From Streptomyces polyasparticus (GTDB taxonomy: Bacteria > Actinomycetota > Actinomycetes > Streptomycetales > Streptomycetaceae), in NCBI RefSeq assembly GCF_014493765.1, contig NZ_JACTVJ010000012.1, positions 299,619 to 363,618 of the forward strand: a DNA stretch of 64,000 nt, given 5' to 3'. The translations under genes and the position numbers were made by a program. Below, in pieces: positions 1 to 8,101 of this stretch (position 1 is its first letter; every line of letters starts with the position of its first letter). The notes under the pieces were generated by a model. It did not search any database. It was not told where the DNA came from and saw only the letters and a program-made list of their open reading frames with translations.

Positions 1-72
1 CTCAGCCTCACCGTCCACCGGTGTCAACAGCGGAGCGGCGGTCCCGGGTTTCTCCAACGCAAGGAGAGAGCC

Positions 73-135
73 GTGATCTTGGGATCGATGGTGCTTTCCC
101 TCCTGGCCGCGCTCGTCGTCCGGCTGGCTCCGTGA
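73..135 (+). CDS. possible 20-residue hydrophobic micro-ORF
   Basis: A GTG codon lies 7 bases after a strong Shine-Dalgarno sequence (AAGGAG at 61-66). It opens a 20-codon frame ending in TGA that reads MILGSMVLSLLAALVVRLAP, one short hydrophobic helix with a single late arginine. Nothing else in the first 224 bases looks coding. It could be a small membrane peptide, a leader peptide or chance. The ribosome-binding site is the main support, and no family is recognised. Confidence 0.3.
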   Translation: MILGSMVLSLLAALVVRLAP

Positions 136-224
136 TCCACATCGACGCGCACCCCATGACCTCGACGCGCACGTCGCCGCTCTTCTCGGTTACGTGACCC
201 GCGGCGGGGACAACCCACCGTCAT

Positions 225-1559
225 TCAGCCGCGTTGCCCCCGTATGAGGTCCCGGTACCAGCCGAACGACGCCTTCGGGGTGCGGACCTGGGTCTCATGG
301 TCGACATGGACGAGGCCGAAGCGCTGGTGGTAGCCCTCCGCCCATTCGAAGTTGTCGATCAAGCTCCAGGTGAAGTAGCCGCGCACGTCGACACCTTGGG
401 CCACAGCGGCGTCGACGGCCTGGACGTGGGTGTCCAAGTAGTCGATACGGTCGAGGTCTTGGACGGAGCCGTCGGCGGCGACGACATCCTCCGCCGAGCA
501 GCCGTTCTCAGTGATGTAGACCGGCGGGAGCGACGGGTAGCGCTCCTTGAGGGTGACGAGGAGTTCGCGCAATCCGTCCGGGACCACTGGCCAGCCGAAT
601 GCGGTGCGGCGGTAGCCCTCGATCGGGGCCTCGTCGAACGGCAGCCCTTCGGAGGTCGGCGCCTGGATCCGCGTCGGGTTGTAGTAGTTGATGCCGAGGG
701 CGTCCAGCGGGGCCGAGATCAGGTCCAGATCGCCGTCCCGGACGGAGCCGCCGAGCGTCCCGTCCACGCCGAAGGCTGCCAGGTCGGGGTAGGTGCCCGT
801 GAAGAGCGGGTCGTTGAACAGGCGGTTGTGCAGGTTGTCGTAGGCCTGCGCGGCGGCCAGGTCGGCAGGCTTGTCCGACGCGGGCCAGACCGGGGTGCAG
901 TTGTTGGCGATCATCACCTTGAGGCCGCGTGCGCGGAGCTCTCCCGACGCCACTCCGTGCCCGAGGAGTTGGTGATGGGCGACGGGCAGGGCGTCCAGGA
1001 AAAGAGTGCGACCCGGCGCGTGGATACCGAGGCCGTAGCCCCAGACCATGTGGACGAACGGCTCGTTGAGAGTGATCCACTGCTGGACGCGGTCGCCGAG
1101 CCGGTCGGCCACGAGCGCGGCGTATTCGGCGAAACGGTGCGCGGTGTCGCGGTTCAGCCAGCCGCCCTCGTCCTCCAGGGCCTGCGGAAGATCCCAGTGG
1201 AAGAGGGTCGGTACGGGCTCGATGCCGTGCGCGAGGAGTCCGTCGACCAGGCGGTCGTAGAAGTCCAGACCCGTGGAGTTGGCCGCACCCTTGCCGTACG
1301 GCTGGATCCGGGGCCAGGCGACGGAGAAGCGGTAGCCGGTGAGGCCCGCCTCGGCCATCAGCGCGATGTCCTCCGCGTACCGGTGGTAGTGGTCGCAGGC
1401 CACTTCGCCGGTGTGCCCGTCGCGGACGGTGCCCGGCCGGGCGGTGAAGGTATCCCACACCGACGGCCCGCGGCCGTCCTCCTCGGTGGCGCCCTCGATC
1501 TGGTACGACGCCGTCGAGGCGCCCCAGACGAAGTCCGTGGGCAGATGATCCAGTGTCAC
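225..1559 (-). CDS. GH1 beta-glucosidase
   Basis: This is a cytoplasmic family 1 glycoside hydrolase of 444 residues, the usual length. It hydrolyses beta-glucosides or related beta-glycosides by a retaining mechanism. The N-terminal FVWGASTASYQIEG block, the acid/base glutamate in TLNEP (near residue 164) and the nucleophile glutamate in YITENG (near residue 350) are all present, as is the C-terminal WSLIDNFEWAEGY aglycone-site block. There is no signal peptide, so the substrate must be imported. The GTG start follows AGGAGG by 6 bases. It diverges from the TetR gene across 61 bases that hold a palindromic operator, so repression by that TetR is likely. Exact sugar specificity cannot be read from sequence. 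Confidence 0.95.
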   Translation of the reverse strand: MTLDHLPTDFVWGASTASYQIEGATEEDGRGPSVWDTFTARPGTVRDGHTGEVACDHYHRYAEDIALMAEAGLTGYRFSVAWPRIQPYGKGAANSTGLDFYDRLVDGLLAHGIEPVPTLFHWDLPQALEDEGGWLNRDTAHRFAEYAALVADRLGDRVQQWITLNEPFVHMVWGYGLGIHAPGRTLFLDALPVAHHQLLGHGVASGELRARGLKVMIANNCTPVWPASDKPADLAAAQAYDNLHNRLFNDPLFTGTYPDLAAFGVDGTLGGSVRDGDLDLISAPLDALGINYYNPTRIQAPTSEGLPFDEAPIEGYRRTAFGWPVVPDGLRELLVTLKERYPSLPPVYITENGCSAEDVVAADGSVQDLDRIDYLDTHVQAVDAAVAQGVDVRGYFTWSLIDNFEWAEGYHQRFGLVHVDHETQVRTPKASFGWYRDLIRGQRG

Positions 1560-1573
1560 GTACGACCTCCTAG

Positions 1574-1594
1574 AACATGAGCACTGCTCACGTT
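1574..1594. promoter_or_regulatory. TetR operator between GH1 and tetR
   Basis: An inverted repeat TGAGCA-c-TGCTCA has a second matching layer, AAC on the left and GTT on the right, giving a 21-base site. It lies between the two divergent start codons. A near-identical site sits at 7781-7801 before another gene of the locus. The position and dyad symmetry fit an autoregulatory TetR operator. Binding is inferred. Confidence 0.75.
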
Positions 1595-1620
1595 AGTGGG
1601 TTCGGTGGAATGATGGAAGC

Positions 1621-2244
1621 GTGAACCAAGACCGCACCCCAGGGACCCTGCGCAAGCTGCCCGTCCAAAAGCGCAGCCTCGAACGCTTCGAGCGGCTCCT
1701 CGACGCCTGCGCCCAAGTCCTGGACGAGGTCGGCTATGCCGCGCTGACCACGAAGGAAGTGGCCCGGCGGGCCGAGGTGCCCATCGGCACCCTGTACCAG
1801 TTCTTCTCCGACCGCGAAGGACTGATCGGCGCGCTCGCCGCGCGGAATCTGGAGTCGTACCTGGGGCGGGTGACGGACCGTCTGGAGCGCGAGGCGCCCG
1901 ACGGGATCATCGGCGTCGTGGAGGTGACCGTCGACGAGTACGTCACCATGCGCCGCTCGATCACCGGATTCGGCGTCGTCGACTTCGGCGCCGTCGGCCA
2001 GGACCACGTCCTGGAACCGCACTTGGACAACAACACCGCGGTCGCCGGCCGGCTGCGCGCCCTGACCGCCTCCCTGACCGGTGTCGAGGACGACACCGAC
2101 CTGGAGATCGCGGTACGGGTGGCCCTGGAGTGCGCGGACACGCTGCTGCAACTCGCCTTCCGCACCGACCCGCAGGGCGACCCGCAGCTGATCGCCGAGT
2201 GCAAGCGGGTGCTCAACAGCTACCTGAGCGACCGGCTCGGCTGA
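1621..2244 (+). CDS. TetR-family transcriptional regulator of the glycoside locus
   Basis: A 207-residue repressor. The N-terminal helix-turn-helix covers about residues 20-65 (RFERLLDACAQVLDEVGYAA, then LTTKEVARRAEVPIGTLYQF). The remainder is an alpha-helical ligand-binding and dimer domain with no clear subfamily signature. It diverges from the GH1 gene and is convergent with the MFS carrier gene 19 bases downstream. The shared operator at 1574-1594 and its copy at 7781-7801 suggest that it controls the flanking sugar genes and itself. The inducer is unknown; a galactoside or glucoside is the simplest guess. Confidence 0.9.
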   Translation: MNQDRTPGTLRKLPVQKRSLERFERLLDACAQVLDEVGYAALTTKEVARRAEVPIGTLYQFFSDREGLIGALAARNLESYLGRVTDRLEREAPDGIIGVVEVTVDEYVTMRRSITGFGVVDFGAVGQDHVLEPHLDNNTAVAGRLRALTASLTGVEDDTDLEIAVRVALECADTLLQLAFRTDPQGDPQLIAECKRVLNSYLSDRLG

Positions 2245-2263
2245 CCTGCCGCGAAAAGACCTC

Positions 2264-3535
2264 TCAGCGGACCGACTTCACCTTCCAGACCATCGCCGCA
2301 CCGAGGACGGACAGTCCGGCGGAGCACAGGAACAGCAAGCGATAGCCGCCCAGGCTGCCGAGTACGACCGAGGCGATCGCCGGGACGAGGACGTACGGCA
2401 GGGAGGTCATCAGATTGGCCAGGGCCATGTCCTTGCCGCGGTCGGCCGAGGCCGGGAGCACCTCGGTGACCAGGGCGGTGTCCACGGCCAGGTACACGCC
2501 GTAGCCCAGGCCCAGGATGACGGCCGCGGCCAGGGTCATGGTCCATGTCGGCGACAGCGCGAGCGGGATCGCGGCGACGGCCATCGTGACGCCGCCGAGG
2601 AAGACGAGCATGCGGCGCCTGCCGAGCCGGTCGGAGAGCCAGCCGCTGAACACCACCGTCGCGATCGTGGCCAGGCAGTTGACGCCGATCACGATGAGCA
2701 GCCCGTCCTCGGTGGACTGGCCGGGGAAGATCTCCTCGTAGTGCACCACGTCGTCCAGGAAGTACGGCAGATAGAGCGTGCCCGTGCCGTAGCCGAGGCC
2801 CATGGTGAACCGGGAACCCAACGCCCAGACGAAGTCGGGGTGCCGGCGCGGGCTGATCCGGTAGCCGTTGAGGAAGGTGCGCAGCGAGAACGGCTCGCGG
2901 TCGCGCAGGGGTAGCGGCGGGTCCTTCATGGTGATCGCGAACAGGAGGATCAGCAGCGGCAGCGTGGCCATCAGCGCGTACTGCGCGGGGAATCCCGTGA
3001 CGAGGCCGAGCAGCAGACCGCCCGCGATCATGCCGATGGCCTGCGGGGCCATCGCCCAGCCGAGCACCACGCCCCGCTGGGCCACCGGGACTTGGTCGGG
3101 CACGATCGGGGCGAGTCCGCCGCCGATGAGCATGAATGTGGCGGACAGTACGAGCGAGCCGATCGCGACCCCGACCACCGTCGTCTGGAAGCCGAGGCAG
3201 ACCAGCGCCGCCATACAGGCCAGCGAGCCGATCACCAGCCAGGGCCGGCGGCGCCCGAACCGGCTCGTGGTGCGGTCGCTGAGGGCGCCGGCCAGCGGCG
3301 CGAGGACGATCCCCGATATCGCGCCCATCATGCTGACCCAGGCGTAACTGCCGATCTTCCCCTCCGGGTCGATCTCGGCGATCTGCTCCGGCATCAGGAA
3401 TGTGGTCGGCGCCTGCAGCGGCACGTAGAGACCGATGTTGGCCAGTACGTACAGGGCGATCCAGCCGCGGCCGACCTTGTGCACCGGCTCGGCGAGCGCC
3501 GCGGGCTGCCCGGGGCGCTCCGGGGCGAGGCTCAT
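2264..3535 (-). CDS. MFS sugar carrier, GPH (glycoside-pentoside-hexuronide) type
   Basis: A 423-residue integral membrane protein with about twelve hydrophobic segments. It has the major-facilitator loop signature SDRTTSRFGRRRPWL after helix 2 and its second-half counterpart SGWLSDRLGRRRML. The first loop (D-R-T-x-S-R-F-G-R-R-R-P) is typical of MelB/GPH-like cation-sugar symporters in Actinobacteria. The ATG overlaps the stop of the GH36 gene (ATGA), so the two are translationally coupled. The most likely job is to import the oligosaccharide that the adjacent GH36 and GH1 enzymes cleave. Substrate specificity is inferred from neighbours only. Confidence 0.9.
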   Translation of the reverse strand: MSLAPERPGQPAALAEPVHKVGRGWIALYVLANIGLYVPLQAPTTFLMPEQIAEIDPEGKIGSYAWVSMMGAISGIVLAPLAGALSDRTTSRFGRRRPWLVIGSLACMAALVCLGFQTTVVGVAIGSLVLSATFMLIGGGLAPIVPDQVPVAQRGVVLGWAMAPQAIGMIAGGLLLGLVTGFPAQYALMATLPLLILLFAITMKDPPLPLRDREPFSLRTFLNGYRISPRRHPDFVWALGSRFTMGLGYGTGTLYLPYFLDDVVHYEEIFPGQSTEDGLLIVIGVNCLATIATVVFSGWLSDRLGRRRMLVFLGGVTMAVAAIPLALSPTWTMTLAAAVILGLGYGVYLAVDTALVTEVLPASADRGKDMALANLMTSLPYVLVPAIASVVLGSLGGYRLLFLCSAGLSVLGAAMVWKVKSVR

Positions 3536-5592
3536 CGGGAGACCTTCTTGAGGTGGACGAGCTCGCTCGTGCAGTCGAAGGAAAGGAGCGGCGCGAGGCC
3601 GTGGCCGAGGAGGACGGCTCCCTCGTGTACGGCGCCGGTGGCCTCATCCCGGTAACGAGCCCCCGGATCAAGGGCCTTGAGGCGGGTGCGGGCGGCCGAG
3701 CGGGTCAGCGCGGACGGCTTGAACCGGAAGACGACCACCTCGTCCTCGGTGAGGTACTGCACGGCGTCGTTCCCCAGGCGGTACTGGACTCCTCCGTGCA
3801 CCACCGGGCGGATCCGCTTGTACTGCGCGACCAGCATCCGGGACCAGGCCAAGTCCTCCTCGCTCCAGTTCCGCAGGTCCCCGCCGATGCCCATGGCGCC
3901 CGCCATCGAGACGTGGAACCGATACGCGATGGACGCCAGGCGGCCGGTGACGCTGTTCGGGCTGTCGGTGACCCAGGCGCCCATCGTGCGTGCGGGCAGC
4001 ACCTGTCCGTGACCGTGCTGGATGGCGACGCGTTCGGCGGCGTCGGTGTTGTCCGAGGTCCAGATCTGGTCGGCGCGGGTGAGGACGCCCAGGTCGGCGC
4101 GGCCGCCGCCACCGGCGCACGACTCCAGGTACAGGCCGGGACGGGCGGCGCGCGTGCGGTCCATCACCTCGTACACGCCGCGTGTGTGCTCGATCCAGAC
4201 CCGGTCGGGGTCGGCGGCCCCGGGCCGGCCTGCCTCGCTGAAGGGCCGGTTCATGTCCCACTTGAGGAAGGCGACGTCGAGTTCGGTGACGGTCCTGACC
4301 AGCCACTCCACCGCCCACTCGCGGACGTCGCGGCGGGCGAAGTTCAGGACGTACTGGTTGCGGCGCTGTGACCGTCCCCGTCCTTCCTGGTGGAGGATCC
4401 AGTCGGGGTGCGTACGGAAGAGTTCGCTGTCGGGGTTGACCGCCTCGGGCTCCACCCACAGGCCGAAGCCCATGCCGAGGGAGCGGACGTGGTCGGCGAG
4501 CGGCCCCAGGCCGTTCGGGAAGCGGTCGGGGTTGGGCCACCAGTCGCCGAGTCCGGCCCGGTCGCTGGTGCGGGCGCCGAACCATGCGTCGTCCACGACG
4601 AACACCTCGACGCCGATCGAGGCGGCCAGGTCGGCGAGTTCGTTCTGCTGTTTCTCGCCGATGTCGAACTCGGTCGCCTCCCACGAGTTGTAGATCAGGG
4701 GGCGTTCGGCGGCGCGGGCGGGCAGCACCTCCCGTTCCACGTAGGCGTGCCAGCGGCGGCTGGTGCCGCCGAAGCCGTCGGGAGCGTAGAGGCCGGTGAA
4801 GACAGGGGTCTCCAGGCGTTCACCCGCGGCCAGATGCCAGACGAGTCCTTCGTGGCCGAAGCCGCCCGTCCAGGAGGTGCGGCCGTAGGGGTCGCGGCGC
4901 AGGGTGATCCGGCGGCTGCCGCTCCAGGCCAGGGCCGTGCTCCAGACCTCGCCGTGTTCCTCGGCGGCGTCGTGCGCGTCGAGCATCAGCCAGGGCCCGG
5001 CGTGCTGGCCCGTGATCCCGAGGCGGCTGGTGAACACGGTCTCCCCGACGGGCACTTGGTCGCGCCGCAGCTGGAACTCCCGGCCCCATTCCCCGACCAC
5101 ATGGCTGACGCGGTAGTCGTCGCGGGCGGGCAGCGTCCAGGCGGCGGAGTCGAACCGCAGCACCTCCACCGGCTCGTGCGCGGTGAGGACGGCCCGGCGC
5201 TCGACCTGGTCGTGGCCGTCCCGCAGCCGGTAGTGCAGGTCGAGGCCGAGGGCGCGCACCCGGTCCGTGAAGGAGAGCGTGAGCCGGTCGCCGTCGATCT
5301 CGTGCGAGCGGAAGCGCCACTCGAAGCCGCGGACCCCGTCGCCGAACCGTACGGTCAACGAGGGCGCCCCGAACCGCAGTCCACCCTCGACGCCGAACTC
5401 CTCGCCGCCCGGGTCGTCGCCGCCGGGATCCTCCGCGGGCAGGTCGGCCGCGATCGCGACGGCCTGCTCCAGGGACAGTGGGCGGCCCCAGTGCACATGC
5501 CGGGGGACGTCCTCGGCGTCGAGGCAGAAGGCGTAGGAGGTGCCAGGGGTGCTGAGCAGCCAGAGGCGGGCCTCGGCGTGGTGCCTGATCAT
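3532..5592 (-). CDS. GH36 alpha-galactosidase
   Basis: A 686-residue cytoplasmic family 36 glycosidase that releases terminal alpha-galactose from melibiose- or raffinose-type sugars. Visible family blocks are LIYNSWEATEFD at the start of the TIM barrel, the nucleophile aspartate in FLKWDMNRPF, then LESCAGGGGRADLGV, and the acid/base aspartate in WTSDNTDA. An N-terminal beta-sandwich precedes the barrel and a short beta domain follows it. The start has GAGGA a few bases upstream. It is coupled to the MFS gene and lies 109 bases downstream of the secreted hydrolase gene, with a strong hairpin in between. No signal peptide is visible. Confidence 0.95.
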   Translation of the reverse strand: MIRHHAEARLWLLSTPGTSYAFCLDAEDVPRHVHWGRPLSLEQAVAIAADLPAEDPGGDDPGGEEFGVEGGLRFGAPSLTVRFGDGVRGFEWRFRSHEIDGDRLTLSFTDRVRALGLDLHYRLRDGHDQVERRAVLTAHEPVEVLRFDSAAWTLPARDDYRVSHVVGEWGREFQLRRDQVPVGETVFTSRLGITGQHAGPWLMLDAHDAAEEHGEVWSTALAWSGSRRITLRRDPYGRTSWTGGFGHEGLVWHLAAGERLETPVFTGLYAPDGFGGTSRRWHAYVEREVLPARAAERPLIYNSWEATEFDIGEKQQNELADLAASIGVEVFVVDDAWFGARTSDRAGLGDWWPNPDRFPNGLGPLADHVRSLGMGFGLWVEPEAVNPDSELFRTHPDWILHQEGRGRSQRRNQYVLNFARRDVREWAVEWLVRTVTELDVAFLKWDMNRPFSEAGRPGAADPDRVWIEHTRGVYEVMDRTRAARPGLYLESCAGGGGRADLGVLTRADQIWTSDNTDAAERVAIQHGHGQVLPARTMGAWVTDSPNSVTGRLASIAYRFHVSMAGAMGIGGDLRNWSEEDLAWSRMLVAQYKRIRPVVHGGVQYRLGNDAVQYLTEDEVVVFRFKPSALTRSAARTRLKALDPGARYRDEATGAVHEGAVLLGHGLAPLLSFDCTSELVHLKKVSR

Positions 5593-5636
5593 GCGAGTCC
5601 TCGGAGATGGGTGGGGCTGATGCTCTGCCAGGTGGC

Positions 5637-5675
5637 GGGGCCGGCCGGATCAGGGGAACTGATCCGGCCGGCCCC
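5637..5675 (-). terminator. strong intercistronic hairpin after the secreted hydrolase gene
   Basis: A perfect 16-base stem (GGGGCCGGCCGGATCA paired with its complement across a 7-base loop) lies between the secreted hydrolase stop and the GH36 start. No T-tract follows in the reading direction. It may be a factor-dependent terminator, an mRNA stabiliser or a partial attenuator separating expression of the two halves of the locus. Confidence 0.6.
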
Positions 5676-5701
5676 GGCCGTGGACACCGCCTGGTCGACG
5701 G

Positions 5702-7768
5702 TCAGCTGCCGTACACGCCGACCTCGCGCAAGGAGTAGCCCCACTTGGTGCCGCGCTCCAGGCCGTGCACGCGTACGTAGCGCGCCTGGCTCGACGTGAA
5801 GCGGGCCGTGTCCAGGCCGCCGTCGCCGGCGGTCGTGGACCAGGCCGTCCGCCAGTTCGTGCCGTCGTCCGACAGCTCGATGCGGTACGACTTCGCGTAC
5901 GCCTCCTGCCAGTCGAGGGTCACGCGGCCGACCGGCTTGGCGGACCCGAGGTCGATCCGCAGCCACTGGTCGCTCGACCACTCGCTGGCCCAGCGGGTGT
6001 TGAGGTCGCCGTCGACGGCCCTGCCGGGCGCGAAGTTCTCGATCGGATTCCACCACTCCGTCGAGGACGCCGAGGCGCGTGTGCCCTGGGCCAGGTTCTG
6101 CCCGGGTGTGTGCTGCTCGGACTTGCCCCATGTACGCAGATACGACTCGGCGCCCGAGAACAGGTCGTCCACGACGCCCTGTCCGCCGACGATCCGGATG
6201 TCCTCGATCCAGTCGGGGACCATGCCGTAGTGCGCGGCGCCGTCGGTGTTGAAGTCCCATGTGCGTTCACCGGTGGTCTGCTTGTCGATCAGCGAACCGC
6301 CGTCCGTGGACCGGTAGGGGTACTTCACCGGGTTCGGGGTGTCGGCGCCGCGCGGGGCCGGCCAGCCGCCGACTCCGTTCATGTCGGTGCCGTAGCCGAG
6401 GCCGACGTCGTACTTCGCACGCAGCGCGTCCCTGCCCTTGGCCTCGGCGCTGAAGCCCTCGGCGCCGCTCATGTACGAGGCGGCGAACCCACCGAGCTTG
6501 TAGAGCCGTTCGGTCCAGCCCGCGTCCATCCAGCTGTGCGAGGAGAGGACGCCGGGGTAGTCCGCGGACTCGAGGATGTCGAAGGCCTGGCCGGCGGCCT
6601 TGACGCTCATGTGGTCCAGCTCCAGCATCATGTGACGCTTCATCATCCCGCGTACCGCGTATGCGCCCAGGTCGGTCAGTCCGCGGGTGTTGCACTGGGC
6701 GTCGGTGGCGTACGTGGGGACGGACTCGCCCTCGGGCAGTCGCGCCTCCGCCTCGGGTGCCGCCGCGTTGCCGATGGGGTTGTCGCGCTGCGGCCCGCGA
6801 CAGGTCTCCGTCTTCCAGTACGTGCCCGTCGACAGGAACTGGCCGACGTTGATGGCCGTACCGAGCGCGCCGGAGTCGAAACGCACCCCGCACAAGGCGT
6901 TGTCGAACTTGTGGCACAGGAACATGCTGCTGACGCCCAGTTCCTTGAGCTCGTCCAGGCCGCGGTCGATGTCCGCCTTGCTGCACTGGGCGACGTCCAG
7001 GATCTGCTTGCAGCCGAACGGTTCGGAGGTCTCGACGCCCAGGACGACGGCCAGCTTGCCCTGTTCGATGACCTCGCGCGCCTGCCCGCTGCTGGTGACG
7101 ATCCGGAACCAGCCCTTGCCGGGGCCGCCGTACATCTTGTCGATGTAGGCCTGCATGTCATACGTCTTCTGCGCCTCGAGACGGATGGCCGTCATCTCGT
7201 CGCAGCTGCGGTCCTTGAAGAAGTAGACCGAGCAGATCACTCCGTTGGTGACCAGGTCGTTGACCAGGACCCGCTGACCCGCGCGCCAGGCCCGCTCGAT
7301 GCCCGCGTAGTAGTTCTGCTGGTGGGTCAGGGAGTCATGGGCGGGCCAGTCCTTGAACGTGGGCCAGCCGACGGGGTCGTGCTTGCCGTCACCGCCCTTG
7401 GTGATCATGTCGAAGACGGCGAGCGAGCCGTCGGGGTAGTGCTCGGGGCAGTCCTTGAGCGCGTCGGCCACGCCCTGCTCGGAGAACGGCTTGCCGCAGA
7501 TCAGCCGCCCGCCGAAACCCTCGTTGGACATGATGTGGTCGTGGGCGTCGACGAAGCCCCGAACGTTCCCCTGGGCGTCGGTGCCCTTGAAGGGCTCGCC
7601 CGTGACATTGACCCGAGCGTCGGGAGCAGGCCGCGCGGTGGGATCCCACCACTTGTCCTCCGCCGCGGAGCTGGGCGCCGGGCCGAGCACCAGAGCCATC
7701 GCGGTGAGGAGCAGGACGACCAGCGGAAGGGATCTGAATCTGTGGCGTGGGGGGTGCGTGAGGGCCAT
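5702..7768 (-). CDS. secreted metal-dependent hydrolase (membrane dipeptidase/amidohydrolase-like) with C-terminal F5/8 domain
   Basis: A 688-residue exported protein. The start is placed at 7768, where AAGGA precedes ATG; an upstream frame extension to 7822 would run through the operator. Residues 1-36 form a signal peptide ending near SSAAED. The catalytic part (about 60-540) has metal-ligand-like motifs FVDAHDHI, VLGVETSE, LELDHMS and LSSHSWMD, the pattern of TIM-barrel dipeptidase and amidohydrolase families. The last 140 residues are an F5/8-type C (CBM32-like) sugar-binding module with the motif RAVDGDLNTRWASEW. The substrate is unknown. Placement at the head of a galactoside-utilisation cluster, under the same operator, suggests a glycan- or glycopeptide-directed enzyme. 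Confidence 0.8.
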   Translation of the reverse strand: MALTHPPRHRFRSLPLVVLLLTAMALVLGPAPSSAAEDKWWDPTARPAPDARVNVTGEPFKGTDAQGNVRGFVDAHDHIMSNEGFGGRLICGKPFSEQGVADALKDCPEHYPDGSLAVFDMITKGGDGKHDPVGWPTFKDWPAHDSLTHQQNYYAGIERAWRAGQRVLVNDLVTNGVICSVYFFKDRSCDEMTAIRLEAQKTYDMQAYIDKMYGGPGKGWFRIVTSSGQAREVIEQGKLAVVLGVETSEPFGCKQILDVAQCSKADIDRGLDELKELGVSSMFLCHKFDNALCGVRFDSGALGTAINVGQFLSTGTYWKTETCRGPQRDNPIGNAAAPEAEARLPEGESVPTYATDAQCNTRGLTDLGAYAVRGMMKRHMMLELDHMSVKAAGQAFDILESADYPGVLSSHSWMDAGWTERLYKLGGFAASYMSGAEGFSAEAKGRDALRAKYDVGLGYGTDMNGVGGWPAPRGADTPNPVKYPYRSTDGGSLIDKQTTGERTWDFNTDGAAHYGMVPDWIEDIRIVGGQGVVDDLFSGAESYLRTWGKSEQHTPGQNLAQGTRASASSTEWWNPIENFAPGRAVDGDLNTRWASEWSSDQWLRIDLGSAKPVGRVTLDWQEAYAKSYRIELSDDGTNWRTAWSTTAGDGGLDTARFTSSQARYVRVHGLERGTKWGYSLREVGVYGS

Positions 7769-7780
7769 CACGAGATCCTT

Positions 7781-7801
7781 AATGTGAGCACAGCTCATGT
7801 T
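7781..7801. promoter_or_regulatory. second TetR operator, before the secreted hydrolase gene
   Basis: On the minus strand this reads AACATGAGC-TG-TGCTCACATT, which matches the 1574-1594 site at all but a few positions. A third half-site (TGTGAGC on the minus strand) follows at 7802-7809. It sits 13 bases upstream of the start codon, where a repressor would block initiation. It links the secreted hydrolase gene to the TetR encoded at 1621-2244. Confidence 0.75.
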
Positions 7802-8101
7802 TGGCTCACAGATTAGGGACATGCGCCCCCGCCGCCAAGCCCCTGTCAGGGAGTTGTTACCGGAGGTAGCACGTATCCGGCGCGGCAGGCCGACGCCACG
7901 CCCATACCGCTAAATCCTGATAAACCGCCTTGCACCCTCCGCACCGCGTCTTCACATACGTCATATCCCACACCCCTCGGCCCTTGTGTCCCCGAGTCCG
8001 CCCGCGCAAAGGTGACGCGATTCCTGTTATCCGCCGACGCCCCCAGGGTCTCCTGACTGCCGGCCCGGTGAGGCGGCGAGCGAGAGGGAGAGTGGACGGA
8101 C
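7802..8101. other. intergenic region before the sigma factor gene
   Basis: This stretch separates the divergent secreted hydrolase and ECF sigma genes. Apart from the extra TetR half-site at its left edge, I see only an AT-richer segment (about 7905-7990) likely to hold the sigma-gene promoter. No ORF with a credible ribosome-binding site and no clear hairpin was found. Confidence 0.4.

Noticed and set aside
234-1580. 448-codon plus-strand frame opposite the GH1 gene
   Set aside because: It is an antisense frame typical of high-GC codon bias; the minus strand has complete GH1 catalytic motifs.
5765-7816. 683-codon plus-strand frame opposite the secreted hydrolase gene
   Set aside because: Low-complexity Arg/Val/Gly composition, no domain, and the opposite strand encodes a recognisable signal peptide and F5/8 domain.
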